Below, one piece after another: positions 43,889 to 53,300 of a DNA stretch of 64,000 nucleotides; position 1 is the first letter of the stretch; the number at the start of each line of letters is the position of its first letter. Position numbers and translations under genes: made by a program. This DNA is from Rickettsiales bacterium (GTDB lineage: Bacteria > Bacteroidota > Bacteroidia > Cytophagales > Cyclobacteriaceae): contig PBTY01000022.1 in assembly GCA_002729235.1 (NCBI GenBank), positions 1 through 64,000 of the forward strand. The letters are read 5' to 3'. The notes beneath the pieces are model-generated. The model searched no databases. It had not been told where the DNA came from and saw only the letters and a program-made list of their open reading frames with translations.

Positions 43889-44182
43889 ATGAAGCAACTA
43901 TCCAATTCTACATTAGATGAAAACAAATTCAATCTGGCAGTTTTTGTGTTCTCATTTCTCGGAGCTGCATTGATCAAGTCGGCAGTTTCTAAATCTTATA
44001 CAGCCATTACGTCCAAAGAACTCACTGACAATCCAGAGCACGAGGATTACAATTTGAGAGAGGTGCTTCTGTTCTCCATCACTACAGGAGTTATTAGCGC
44101 AGTGACCAAAGTGTTTACCAAGAAAATTGTGACTCAAGGCTGGAGAAGGGTAGGTGGTAGTACTCCCAAGAAAATCGGTTAA
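43889..44182 (+). CDS. DUF4235 family membrane protein
   Basis: 97 residues with two hydrophobic helices (about 15-35 and 58-78). The middle reads AITSKELTDNPEHEDYNLREVLLFSITTGVISAVTKVFTKK and the end WRRVGGSTPKK, which fits DUF4235 (helix, NPE motif, helix, WRR). Function unknown. It converges with the BrkB-type gene with a 4-bp overlap. Confidence 0.75.
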   Translation: MKQLSNSTLDENKFNLAVFVFSFLGAALIKSAVSKSYTAITSKELTDNPEHEDYNLREVLLFSITTGVISAVTKVFTKKIVTQGWRRVGGSTPKKIG

Positions 44183-45093
44183 GCCTCCACTGTTTCACTT
44201 TCTGGTTGATTAACCAGCACTGCATGACTCTGAGGTTGGATGTCGTGGCCAATCTCTTCAGCATAAACTCGTGTGAATATCGCTCCAATTAATACCAGAA
44301 TAGAGGAATAGAATACCCATACCAGAATCCCGGCTAGTGAGCCCGCAGCGCCATATGTGGAGGTGATTTGTGAGTTGGATAGAATCAATCCAATGCCTAA
44401 TTTCCCCAGCATAAAAAGTACACCGGTAACTAATGCACCTACCGCAACATCCTTCCACTTGAGTTTGGCATCTGGCAAGAATTTGAAAACCAGGGCAAAT
44501 ATGCCTGAGATGATCAGTAATGAAATGATCAAATTGGCTCCTTCCACAATGTAGACCCCAAAGTCTTTGGTAATGAGATTATACAGAAAGTCTTTGAAGA
44601 TGCTCAGTGCGGCATCTAACACCAGCGTCACCATCAATAGGAATCCTATGACTATGATGATGGAAAAGGATAATAATCGATCAATAAGAAAGCGCTTTAC
44701 TACTTTCTTTTGTTTTGGCTTAACATTCCAAATGGAGTTTAGAGCCTTTTGAATGAAATTAAACACAGCCGTAGCACTGACAAAAAGGAATACCACTCCT
44801 ACGATGTTGCCAATTAGTGATGAATATTCCCATCCTCTGTTTTCTACAATCGTCAAAATTTCCTCCGTGCTTGCTGCACCTATCAATCCTGAAATTTGAT
44901 TGGCTAGTTGACTTCTAATTTCATCTTCACTGAGCACTGTCCCAAGTGATTGGATGATGATCATCAATACAGATGGGAGAGAAAAGAGCGTAAAAAAGGC
45001 AATTGCTCCGGCGTATACGACGGGATCTTGTTCATTATAGATTTCAACTATATGCTTGATAAAATGATAAATCTTTTGAAATCGCTCTTTCAT
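44179..45093 (-). CDS. YihY/BrkB-family inner-membrane protein
   Basis: The 304-residue protein has six membrane helices and the family's usual start: DPVVYAGAIAFFTLFSLPSVLMIIIQ. Further marks are SATAVFNFIQKALNSIWNVKPK, FKFLPDAKLKWKDVAVGALVTGVLFMLGKLGIGL, STYGAAGSLAGILVWVFYSS and GAIFTRVYAE. The family was once called ribonuclease BN in error; its transport or permeability role remains unproved. Typical length. Own promoter region next to the LytTR regulator end. Confidence 0.92.
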   Translation of the reverse strand: MKERFQKIYHFIKHIVEIYNEQDPVVYAGAIAFFTLFSLPSVLMIIIQSLGTVLSEDEIRSQLANQISGLIGAASTEEILTIVENRGWEYSSLIGNIVGVVFLFVSATAVFNFIQKALNSIWNVKPKQKKVVKRFLIDRLLSFSIIIVIGFLLMVTLVLDAALSIFKDFLYNLITKDFGVYIVEGANLIISLLIISGIFALVFKFLPDAKLKWKDVAVGALVTGVLFMLGKLGIGLILSNSQITSTYGAAGSLAGILVWVFYSSILVLIGAIFTRVYAEEIGHDIQPQSHAVLVNQPESETVEA

Positions 45094-45140
45094 AAAAACT
45101 GGTTGTCAGTAGAATACTAACAATCAGTAAGCGATTGTGT

Positions 45141-45845
45141 TTATTTCAAGAATCTTTCTGAAAAGGATTCTTTATAAACCCGTCCAATTGGCAATTCTTG
45201 TTGATCCTTCAAAAAGATGCGATTTCCTGATACTTTGTTAATCTTAGAGATGTTCACCAAGTAGGATTTATGGACCTGTATGAACTTGTCTGGATTTAAA
45301 AAGTTGATCCAAAACTTAAGTGACTCTGCAGACAGGTGTTTTTTACTGATGCAATGCAGTTCTGTATAGTCACCATCAGATTTGATGTACAGAATATCGT
45401 CAATAACGAGTTTGATGTGGTCATATCCAGATTTAATGAAAACTTCAGTTACCTCATTTCTAGAAATAGTTGGCTCTGTTTTTTGAGGGGTAATTAATTC
45501 CTGAACTTTGGTCACGGCCTGGACGAATCTCTGGAAGGAAAATGGTTTTAGCAGGTAGTCTACCACGTGATATTCATAGCTTTCCAGAGCGTAATCGCTG
45601 TAGGCTGTGGTAAGGATTACGTGACTATTCTTTGGTTTTATTTTAAGGAAATCCATTCCTGACATCTTCGGTAAATGGATGTCCAGAAAAATTAAATCAA
45701 TCGCTTCAGTATTTAAAAATGCCAACGCTTTAGTGGCATCCGAAAAAGTGCCATTTAACTGGAGGAATTTCAGGTCACCAATGAATTTCATAAGAATTCG
45801 CTGGGCAGGGGCTTGATCTTCGATGATAATGCATTTCAATTTCAT
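45141..45845 (-). CDS. LytTR-type response regulator
   Basis: This 234-residue regulator has a receiver domain (about 1-115: IIEDQAPA, phospho-acceptor Asp in LIFLDIHLPKMSG, TTAYSDYALESYEY and the KPFSF switch end) and a LytTR DNA-binding domain (about 135-234: VFIKSGYDHIKLVIDDILYIKSDGDYTEL, FIQVHKSYLVNISKI). It overlaps the kinase gene by 4 bp (ATGA). LytTR proteins bind direct repeats about 21 bp apart; such a pair lies just before the divergent TonB receptor gene. Confidence 0.94.
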   Translation of the reverse strand: MKLKCIIIEDQAPAQRILMKFIGDLKFLQLNGTFSDATKALAFLNTEAIDLIFLDIHLPKMSGMDFLKIKPKNSHVILTTAYSDYALESYEYHVVDYLLKPFSFQRFVQAVTKVQELITPQKTEPTISRNEVTEVFIKSGYDHIKLVIDDILYIKSDGDYTELHCISKKHLSAESLKFWINFLNPDKFIQVHKSYLVNISKINKVSGNRIFLKDQQELPIGRVYKESFSERFLK

Positions 45846-46888
45846 GGGTTTAGGTCGATCATCAACTGCACATGATATTCCGTGTTGGATTGTTTGATAT
45901 TGAGTCGATGCGAGTCGGGATAGATAAAATTCAAGCGCTTTTTTACGTTCTCTAAACCAATACCTTGCTCGTTCTCAATTCCTTCTTCAGGATCATAATT
46001 GTTATAACAATTAAACTCCAATACGCTATTGTTAAGATTTAAGTCTATTTTAATTTCTATGCCTTCTGACTTTTTTTCGGCGCTGTGTTTGAAAGCATTT
46101 TCTACAAATACCATTAGGATCAAGGGAGCAATTTGATGGGCTGCTTCATCCGTCCCATTTTTCTCATAAGTGACAAACCCCCGTCCTTCTATTTGCAATT
46201 CGTATAGCTCAATGTAGTTCTCAAGCTGCAGGATCTCGTTTTTTAGTGGTACATATTGGCTTTTACATTCATACAATACATAGCGCATAAATGAGGACAT
46301 TCCTAAAATGATCTCAGGGGTTTTAGGTGAGTTTTCAAGAGCCAATGCATAGATGTTGTTCAGGTTGTTGAACATGAAATGTGGATTGATCTGGGATTTT
46401 AAGAATTTCAATTCACTTTGTTCTATCGAGGCGGATAGTTCTTCTAGCTGGAGTTGTTTTCTAATGATGTCCCATGCAAGTTTGAAACCACACAAAATGA
46501 TGGTAACAGGTAATACATCAATCAAGCTAAACATGATTTTGCCAAACCTGCTTCCTCTAGTTGATGGAAAATAGATTTTTTCCAGAATGAACTCTTCTAT
46601 AAAAATGGATATGAAAACAACGACGAGGAATAGTGCGATAAACTGCCAGTATTTCTTCTGATATAGGAACTTTGGGAATAAGACATAATTAATAAAGAAA
46701 GCAGCCAGGGCATAGTTGGCAAAGAATGCTAGCTCATACATTTCCACTTTTGGGATTTCTTCGTGATAGCCATTGGTTTGAACAGAGAAAAACAGAAACA
46801 CGATCAGATTTAACCCCAATTGAAAAGGGATTTCCCATTTGCTGCTCGATATTTTCTGTTGTAGGTCAATCACAATCAATGTTACCAA
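45842..46888 (-). CDS. LytS-type membrane histidine kinase
   Basis: A 348-residue sensor with four hydrophobic helices (about 20-145) and a His_kinase domain. The phospho-acceptor His lies in SQINPHFMFNNLNNIYAL (about residue 170), and the ATPase part has an asparagine box (FVENAFKHSAEKK) and GIGLENVKKRL. The start is uncertain: TTG at 46888 and GTG at 46873 are possible, and no ATG occurs near. The GTG overlaps the stop of a 37-codon upstream frame, which suggests coupled translation. It pairs with the LytTR regulator directly downstream. Confidence 0.92.
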   Translation of the reverse strand: MVTLIVIDLQQKISSSKWEIPFQLGLNLIVFLFFSVQTNGYHEEIPKVEMYELAFFANYALAAFFINYVLFPKFLYQKKYWQFIALFLVVVFISIFIEEFILEKIYFPSTRGSRFGKIMFSLIDVLPVTIILCGFKLAWDIIRKQLQLEELSASIEQSELKFLKSQINPHFMFNNLNNIYALALENSPKTPEIILGMSSFMRYVLYECKSQYVPLKNEILQLENYIELYELQIEGRGFVTYEKNGTDEAAHQIAPLILMVFVENAFKHSAEKKSEGIEIKIDLNLNNSVLEFNCYNNYDPEEGIENEQGIGLENVKKRLNFIYPDSHRLNIKQSNTEYHVQLMIDLNP

Positions 46889-46979
46889 TTGAATAGGTTC
46901 CTACCAAATCAATTAGGTGATCTACCAAACTTTCCAGTCCAACGACATCTTGCAGGTTTTTTAACTCATTAATTGGCAT
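46866..46979 (-). CDS. Possible 37-residue upstream peptide coupled to the kinase
   Basis: ATG at 46979 opens a frame of 37 codons (MPINELKNLQDVVG... ending NIDCD) that stops with TGA at 46868-46866, overlapping the GTG kinase start at 46873. It begins 11 bp from the nearer arm of the direct repeat. The composition is plausible for a folded helix pair, but the length is too small to prove coding. Confidence 0.35.
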   Translation of the reverse strand: MPINELKNLQDVVGLESLVDHLIDLVGTYSIGNIDCD

Positions 46980-46989
46980 GATGCAAAAC

Positions 46990-47022
46990 ACATGTCGTTC
47001 ATATGGATGAACATGTCGTTCA
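46990..47022. promoter_or_regulatory. Direct repeat, predicted LytTR operator
   Basis: ACATGTCGTTCA occurs exactly twice, at 46990-47001 and 47011-47022, so with a 21-bp period (two helical turns). LytTR regulators such as AgrA and AlgR bind pairs of this spacing around a GTT core. It lies between the divergent kinase and TonB-receptor genes, about 69 bp before the receptor ATG. Confidence 0.65.
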
Positions 47023-47090
47023 AAGAATATTTTATGCGAACATTGAAATCCGTTCTTTCTTTGGGTGTTCATTCATTGAAACTCAAATTG

Positions 47091-49454
47091 ATGAAATCAT
47101 TCTTTTACCTTTTATTAGTCTTATTTGTATCGTTTGTTCAGGCTCAAACGGAACTTACCATCACTGGCAAAGTTGTTGAAGCCGAATCGAATGACCCTGT
47201 AGAGTTTGCTACGGTGGCCGTAAAGAACAAAGTAGATAATTCACCAATTACAGGGGTCACTACTGGTGTGGATGGTACTTTTTTGATTAAGACAAGTGCT
47301 GCGGATTTTTATATAGAAATCAGTTTCATAGGCTTTGAAAAGTCAGAAATAGAGAGCTTCAATCAATCTGGGCAATCGATCAATCTGGGAACTATCAGAC
47401 TTGGAGTCGATAGTAAACAGCTTGATGAAATTGTTATTGAAGGAGAGAAATCTTCTACGGAGTTTCGGATAGATAAACGTGTTTTCAATGTAGGAGCAGA
47501 TTTAAGCTCTGCTGGTGCGAGTGCATTGGACGTATTGGGAAATGTGCCATCAGTAAATGTCAATATAGAAGGTCAGGTCAGTTTACGGGGAAGTAGTGGA
47601 GTTCAAATTCTCATCGATGGTAAGCCTTCGGTACTTACTTCTAGTGACAATGGGAATGCTCTGGGAACGATTACTGCTGATATGATCGAGAGTGTGGAAG
47701 TGATTACCAATCCCTCGGCCAAGTATGAGGCAGAAGGGACTTCTGGAATAATTAACATCATACTAAAGAAGGAAGAAAAACGAGGGACCAATGGGTCGAT
47801 CTCTTTGAATACCGGTGTTCCACATAATCATAGCCTTGGGTTCAGTTTGAATCATCGTACTGAGAAATTCAATTTATTCACACAAATAGGTGCAGGATAT
47901 CGTGAGCTTCCAGATAGGAGAAGAAGTAAGAATACCAACCTGGTGACTGATACGACCATTTCGACCGTAGGAAAGGAGTACCGAAACGAACAGTTTTATA
48001 ATTTCATTCTAGGTAGTGATTACTATATTAATCAATACAATGTGTTAACCCTTTCTGGGAATTTTGCTTTAGAGTTGGAGAATCAGCCATCTACGACCAA
48101 TTATGTAATGGAGAATGCAGATGGTGTGATTTCAGAATGGACACGTAATGAAACAACTGAAGCTACTAATCCAAAATACCAGTTTGAGTTGCAATACAAG
48201 CGTGATTTTCAGGATAATGAAGACCATGATTTACTCTTTTCGGCGATAGGAAGCTTTTTTGGCAAGACTCAATCCTCTGATTTCATAACGGAAACAACCG
48301 CTGGTGCTTCGTTTCAGGATGCACAACAGAAAACAGCCACTGCATTTGATGAAGGTAAATACACTTTCAAATTAGACTATACACGCCCATTTTCAGAATC
48401 TTTTACCCTTGAATCTGGTGCGCAGTACCTGATCAATGATGTAGGCAATGATTATTCTGTCAGTAATTTACAAGATGGGGTTTGGGTTCTTGACGAGTCT
48501 CAGACTAATAACTTTGAGTACATGCAGAATGTATTAGGTATTTATGCTACGGGAGCTTATGAGTTGGATAAATGGGGTATGAAATTGGGATTGAGAGTAG
48601 AGAATACTGATTTGGAAACTTTACTTACAACTACTGATGAACGAAACACTCAGAACTACAATAACCTGTTCCCTTCAGCACATGCTAGTTATAAATTGAC
48701 AGAGACCTTTTCACTTCAGTCTGGCTATTCCAGAAGAATTTTCAGACCCAGGTTATGGGATTTAAATCCATTTTTCAATCTTCGGGATAACTTCAATATA
48801 CGAAAGGGAAATCCAGACTTGCAGCCAGAGTTTACGGATTCCTATGAAATTGCTGCAGTATTCAATGGCAATAACATCTCGTTGAGCTCTTCGATATACC
48901 ATCGATATACTACAGGGGTGGTGGAGCGAATTTCATTCTATGAGGATAATGTGAATGTCACTCAACCTGAGAATATTGGGTCCAATAATGCCACAGGTTT
49001 TGAAGTTAATGCGAAGCTTGAACCAGTGAAATGGGTGACCATCAATACAGACTTTAATTACAACTACTATGATCGACGCGGGGAGTTGGAAGGGACTACT
49101 ATTGATTTTCAAGCTAACCAATGGTCATCCAAACTTAACTCAAAGTTCAAATTACCAGCGGATATTGATGTGGAGGTAACAGGCACTTATCGATCACAAT
49201 ATGAAACCGTGCAAGGCGAACAAGGTGATCAATTGTTTATGGACCTAGGTGCTCGTAAGAAGATTATTGATGGAAAAGGTGTTATCAATTTTAGTGTGCG
49301 AGATGTATTCGCTTCACGAATAGAACGAAATTTTGTGTATCAGCCTACTTATGAGCTGTACAGTAGGTCTTTAAGGGGTACTTTTGTGACCCTTGGATTT
49401 AGTTATGGTTTTGGTAAAGGAGAAGCCATGACTTACTCTGGAGGGAGAAGATAA
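47091..49454 (+). CDS. TonB-dependent receptor family protein
   Basis: 787 residues from ATG 47091 (MKSFFYLLL, signal ending VQAQ); the frame is open further upstream to 46992 but would run through the operator. An N-terminal CarboxypepD-like domain (TGKVVEAESNDPVEFATVAV) leads to a plug (LDVLGNVPSVNVNIEGQVSLRGSSGVQILIDGKPS, ESVEVITNPSAKYEAEGTSGIINI) and an OMP_b-brl_3-type barrel whose end includes GKGVINFSVRDVF. This class lacks a SusD partner. Beside a PepSY-like protein and a LytTR system, metal or peptide uptake is possible, but no ligand can be read. Confidence 0.92.
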   Translation: MKSFFYLLLVLFVSFVQAQTELTITGKVVEAESNDPVEFATVAVKNKVDNSPITGVTTGVDGTFLIKTSAADFYIEISFIGFEKSEIESFNQSGQSINLGTIRLGVDSKQLDEIVIEGEKSSTEFRIDKRVFNVGADLSSAGASALDVLGNVPSVNVNIEGQVSLRGSSGVQILIDGKPSVLTSSDNGNALGTITADMIESVEVITNPSAKYEAEGTSGIINIILKKEEKRGTNGSISLNTGVPHNHSLGFSLNHRTEKFNLFTQIGAGYRELPDRRRSKNTNLVTDTTISTVGKEYRNEQFYNFILGSDYYINQYNVLTLSGNFALELENQPSTTNYVMENADGVISEWTRNETTEATNPKYQFELQYKRDFQDNEDHDLLFSAIGSFFGKTQSSDFITETTAGASFQDAQQKTATAFDEGKYTFKLDYTRPFSESFTLESGAQYLINDVGNDYSVSNLQDGVWVLDESQTNNFEYMQNVLGIYATGAYELDKWGMKLGLRVENTDLETLLTTTDERNTQNYNNLFPSAHASYKLTETFSLQSGYSRRIFRPRLWDLNPFFNLRDNFNIRKGNPDLQPEFTDSYEIAAVFNGNNISLSSSIYHRYTTGVVERISFYEDNVNVTQPENIGSNNATGFEVNAKLEPVKWVTINTDFNYNYYDRRGELEGTTIDFQANQWSSKLNSKFKLPADIDVEVTGTYRSQYETVQGEQGDQLFMDLGARKKIIDGKGVINFSVRDVFASRIERNFVYQPTYELYSRSLRGTFVTLGFSYGFGKGEAMTYSGGRR

Positions 49455-49479
49455 GTTTTAAGATCAAATAGATAAAAAG

Positions 49480-49977
49480 ATGAATATGAAATTCAGAATT
49501 TACCACCGATATCTGGGATTTTTTTTGGTGGGGATAATGGCAGTTTATGCTCTTAGTGGGATTGTGTTGGTATTTAGAGATACAGACACATTCAAAAAAG
49601 AAAAAACGGTAGAAAAGGAATTACCAGCAGGTACTACAGTGGATAATTTGGGGGAAGCTCTAAGAATAAGAGGTCTAAAAGTAGATAAGATAGAGAATGG
49701 TATTGCTTATTTTGAAAATGGCAGCTTTGACACTTCTACTGGTAAAGCGACATACACGGTAAAAGAGTTACCATACCTACTAGACCGGATGACAAATTTG
49801 CACAAGGCGAAAAGCAGTCGACCATTGGCATTTCTGAATATATTCTTTGGATTGTCTTTACTGTTTTTCGTGATTTCGTCTTTTTGGATGTTCTCACCGG
49901 GTACCAGCATTTTCAAGAAAGGGCTATACTTTACTGCGGCAGGATTGGTGCTGACTATTTTACTTATTCTGTTCTAA
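49480..49977 (+). CDS. PepSY-associated transmembrane protein
   Basis: The 165-residue protein starts with FRIYHRYLGFFLVGIMAVYALSGIVLVFRD, the typical first helix of PepSY_TM proteins, then a small exported domain (about 35-105) and two more helices (about 115-140, 143-165). Bigger relatives act as ferric-siderophore reductases next to TonB receptors; this shorter version has no His-rich cofactor pair visible beyond H9. It follows the TonB receptor by 25 bp, so the two are one transcription unit and probably one uptake function. Confidence 0.8.
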   Translation: MNMKFRIYHRYLGFFLVGIMAVYALSGIVLVFRDTDTFKKEKTVEKELPAGTTVDNLGEALRIRGLKVDKIENGIAYFENGSFDTSTGKATYTVKELPYLLDRMTNLHKAKSSRPLAFLNIFFGLSLLFFVISSFWMFSPGTSIFKKGLYFTAAGLVLTILLILF

Positions 49978-49999
49978 AGGGATTATTTACAATTTGTAA

Positions 50000-50031
50000 T
50001 GAGCTCGGGACATAGGTTCTGAGCTTTTTTT
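50000..50031 (+). terminator. Terminator after the PepSY gene
   Basis: AGCTC (50002-50006) and GAGCT (50021-50025) with weak inner pairing, followed by a run of T (TTTTTTTA). The short perfect stem makes it a modest terminator. Confidence 0.6.
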
Positions 50032-50043
50032 ATTGTCATAAAA

Positions 50044-50304
50044 ATGGGTTTATTCAAAACAATTTCAGTTCAACAAAATGTCTTGGATTTGTTACGAAAT
50101 TTTTTAAACATGTTTCAGACAAGAAAAAAATCATTTATTGCTGGAGAAGAGGTATTCTTGGCGAAGAATTCGGCGATCAAACTTCACATCAAGGAGGTAT
50201 TCGATGTTTATGGAACTCCTCACTACTTATGTCGATACCAGGCAGATAATGGAGTATTTGTTAATTCAACTTTCCGACCGGAGGAATTGATAAAATTTTT
50301 TTAG
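50044..50304 (+). CDS. Small protein, YodC/DUF2158-like
   Basis: 86 residues with no signal or membrane helix. After a helical start (ISVQQNVLDLLRNFLNMFQT) comes a small beta-rich part: FIAGEEVFLAKNSAIKLHIKEV, YLCRYQADNGVFVNSTFRPEELIKF. The sequence 'G-x-x-V...K...C-R-(W/Y)' plus 'F-x-P-E-E-L' resembles YodC-like DUF2158 proteins, of unknown role, but the match is loose. The stop is 5 bp from the convergent hybrid regulator gene. Confidence 0.55.
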   Translation: MGLFKTISVQQNVLDLLRNFLNMFQTRKKSFIAGEEVFLAKNSAIKLHIKEVFDVYGTPHYLCRYQADNGVFVNSTFRPEELIKFF

Positions 50305-50309
50305 TTAGT

Positions 50310-53300
50310 TCAAGGATTCTTTTGCTTTTGATATTCCTTAGGTGTTATACCAAACTCTGCTTTGAAGCATTTTGAAAAATACGAAGCACTGGAGAAACCT
50401 ACTTTGTACATCGTCTCGCTAACATTTCCTTCGTTATTCTTTAATAGAAGAGAGGCCTTTTTAACTCGGTATTTTTTGATAATATCCTGTGCTGAGTGAC
50501 CGGTTTGTGTTTTCAGCTTTCGATATAAATGGGTACTACTCATGCCCACTTCTTTGCTGATTTCCTCCACGCCAAAATCAGGATCACTAATATTTACTTC
50601 GATTAGGTCAATGACCTTTTTTAGAAATTTCGTATCACGATTTTCCTGTTTATCAGGAGTGTCATGAATGGTCGTAAATTCAGTCTTGATATAATTGGTT
50701 AATTCTTCTTTTCTAGCAATCAAATTGCTGATATGAGCATCGAGTAAGGGGATTTCGAAAGGTTTGGTAAGGTAGACATCTGCACCATGTCTGATACCTT
50801 CCAGTTTGTTAGATTCCAGGCTTTTAGCAGTAAGTAGGATCAGCGTGATATGACTTGTTTTGGGATTGCTCTTAATGCGTTTGCAAAATTCTAACCCATC
50901 CATCACTGGCATCATGATGTCAGAAATAATTAGTTCTGGTAGAAAATTATTTGCTTTTTCCAGACCTTCAGCTCCATTTGTGGCAGTGACAAAGTTGTAT
51001 TTTTCTTCCAGGCTTGTTCTGATAAAATCAATGACATCTGGATTGTCTTCCACAAGTAGGATGGTTGGTTTATCGGTGTCCAAATCAAGTAAATAAGACT
51101 TGTTTACCTCAGTCTTAGGATAAATTGATCTGGTGGCTGTTAGTTGAATAGGTTTATCCGATGTTTCGGCTACAGGCAAATGCGATCGGCCAATTGGTAG
51201 CATAACTTTGAATTGGGTCCCCCGGCCAATCGCTGAGTGTACCGTGATTTCGCCATGATGAAGCTCAACATATTCGGCAGCAAGTGTCAAGCCAATGCCA
51301 CTGCTTGAGTCCAACCTTTTACCTTCCTCTGCCTGGTAGAATCGATCAAAAATGTGTTTTTGGTCTTCGGCAGAAATGCCAATACCATTATCCTCTACAG
51401 AGATGACCAATGCTCCTTCTCTGAACTGAGAGGTATCTTGATATAGTTCTAAAATAATCTCTCCCCCGTCTTGAGTGAATTTGAATGCGTTGGAGAGTAA
51501 ATTGAATAGAATGGTTTCAACCTTTTCTACATCTACCCATACTGTTTGGCTTTCAAGTTGTGTCTTGAATTCAAAAGAAATGTGATGCCTGGTGGCTTGA
51601 TCTTTAAACAAGTCAAATACCTCTCTACTAAAGCTAACGAGTTCAATTTGAGCCAGTTTTAATTGTAGCGTTTCGCTTTCGAGTTTGTTGAAGTCAAGTA
51701 TTTGATTGACAAGTTTGAGTAAGCGTAGGCTATTTTTCTCTGCAAGTGCAATGAGTTTTCTGCTTTGATCATCCAATTTGCCATGTTGCTGGATTTCATG
51801 AATAGGGGGAAGAATTAAGCTTATAGGCGTTCTTAATTCATGTGAAATGTTCGTGAAGAACTGCTCTTTGGTATGTTCCAGTTCTTCTGCATGATCTTTT
51901 TGTAGTTTGGCCACTTTAAGTTCATTTTGAAGCTTTACTCTGGCTGAATAAAATCGTAATCCGAAGAAAGTGGCTATTGCAGCCAGAATCATATAAAGGA
52001 TAATGAAAGTTCTGCTCAAAAGAAGTGGGGGATGAACCGTAATAGAGAGAGTAGCTATTTGATTAGATAGCACGCCAAAATTGTTGCTGCCTTTCACATT
52101 AAAGGTGTACGAACCCGGTTGTAGGCTGGAGTAAACCGCAAAATTCTTTCTCCCGGAGACATACTTCCAATCATTGTCTACACCCTCTAGCTGGTAAGCA
52201 TAGACATTCATATTTGGTTGCCAATAGTGAAGCGAAGAGAACTCCAGGGTTATGGATCGCTGATCATAGTCTAATTCTATTTCGTTAGTGAAACTAATGT
52301 CTTGATTGAGTACCGGGTGTCCATTTAGGCTGTCTCCAACATTGATTTTGGAATTATTGATTTGCAAGGATGTAATGTATGTGGATGGGATATAGTCATT
52401 AGGAAGAGCTTTGAATGGGTCTATTGAAATGTAACCATTATCCCCTCCAAATAATAAGTGACCATCTTTGGATTGAGAGGCACAGCCATAATAAAAGCTT
52501 TTCAATGGCAAGTCTTTGTCCAGAGGAAAAATGATCATCTCTCCTGATGGAGTAAGTTTCTGGGTGGAAGTGTTGGTGGTGCTCCAGATGTTTCCCTCAG
52601 AATCTTCAATAATGCTGCTGATAATAACATCAGTACCTGTAATAACTTTATGGAATTTGGACGTTTGACTTTTAGTGTTGTACTGAATTAAGCCATTCAA
52701 TGTTCCTGCCCAGACATCCCCCGCTTTTGAATAGTATAAACTATAAATCATCTGGTTCCGTGCTGTCTCAGTGAAAGATGGAATTAATTCTTTCAATAAG
52801 GTTTGCTCATCCACACGGTAGAGTTGGTCCATTTCGATAAGCCAGATTGCATGATCGCCATATACGATCTTTTCAGAAACTCCATCAATGCCGGGTACAG
52901 CATCGAAATGTAGGGCTAGTGGATTTGATAAATCTCCACTTACTTTAAACAGTCCTCCTTCCCAGGCACTTACCCAAAAAGTACCATCTGGGGATTTGAT
53001 GAAATGAGCGATGTAATTGGAGGAAAGCCCATTTTGCTTACTAGCAGTGATTTCCACCATTTGTTCCTTTTCATCATCCCAAATATTAATGCCGCCAGCA
53101 GAGCCAATCCATATCCTTCCCAAATCATCTTGTTCCAGGGCAAATACATTGTTAAGAAGAAGTTGCCTGTCATTATTTGTATTGGCATCGAAGACCACCG
53201 CTTCTTCTGACTTGTCATTTAATCTGATGACTCCATCCTGTGTGCCAAGCCAGAGGTTGCCATCAATACCAGGAAGTATGGTTTTTACTTGATTGCCTAT

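Noticed and set aside
46992-47090. Upstream ATG start for the TonB receptor
   Set aside because: It would put 33 residues before a perfect signal peptide and lie within the direct repeat operator.
49987-49999. Palindrome TTACAATTTGTAA after the PepSY gene
   Set aside because: It is AT-rich, short and next to a terminator; nothing links it to a regulator.
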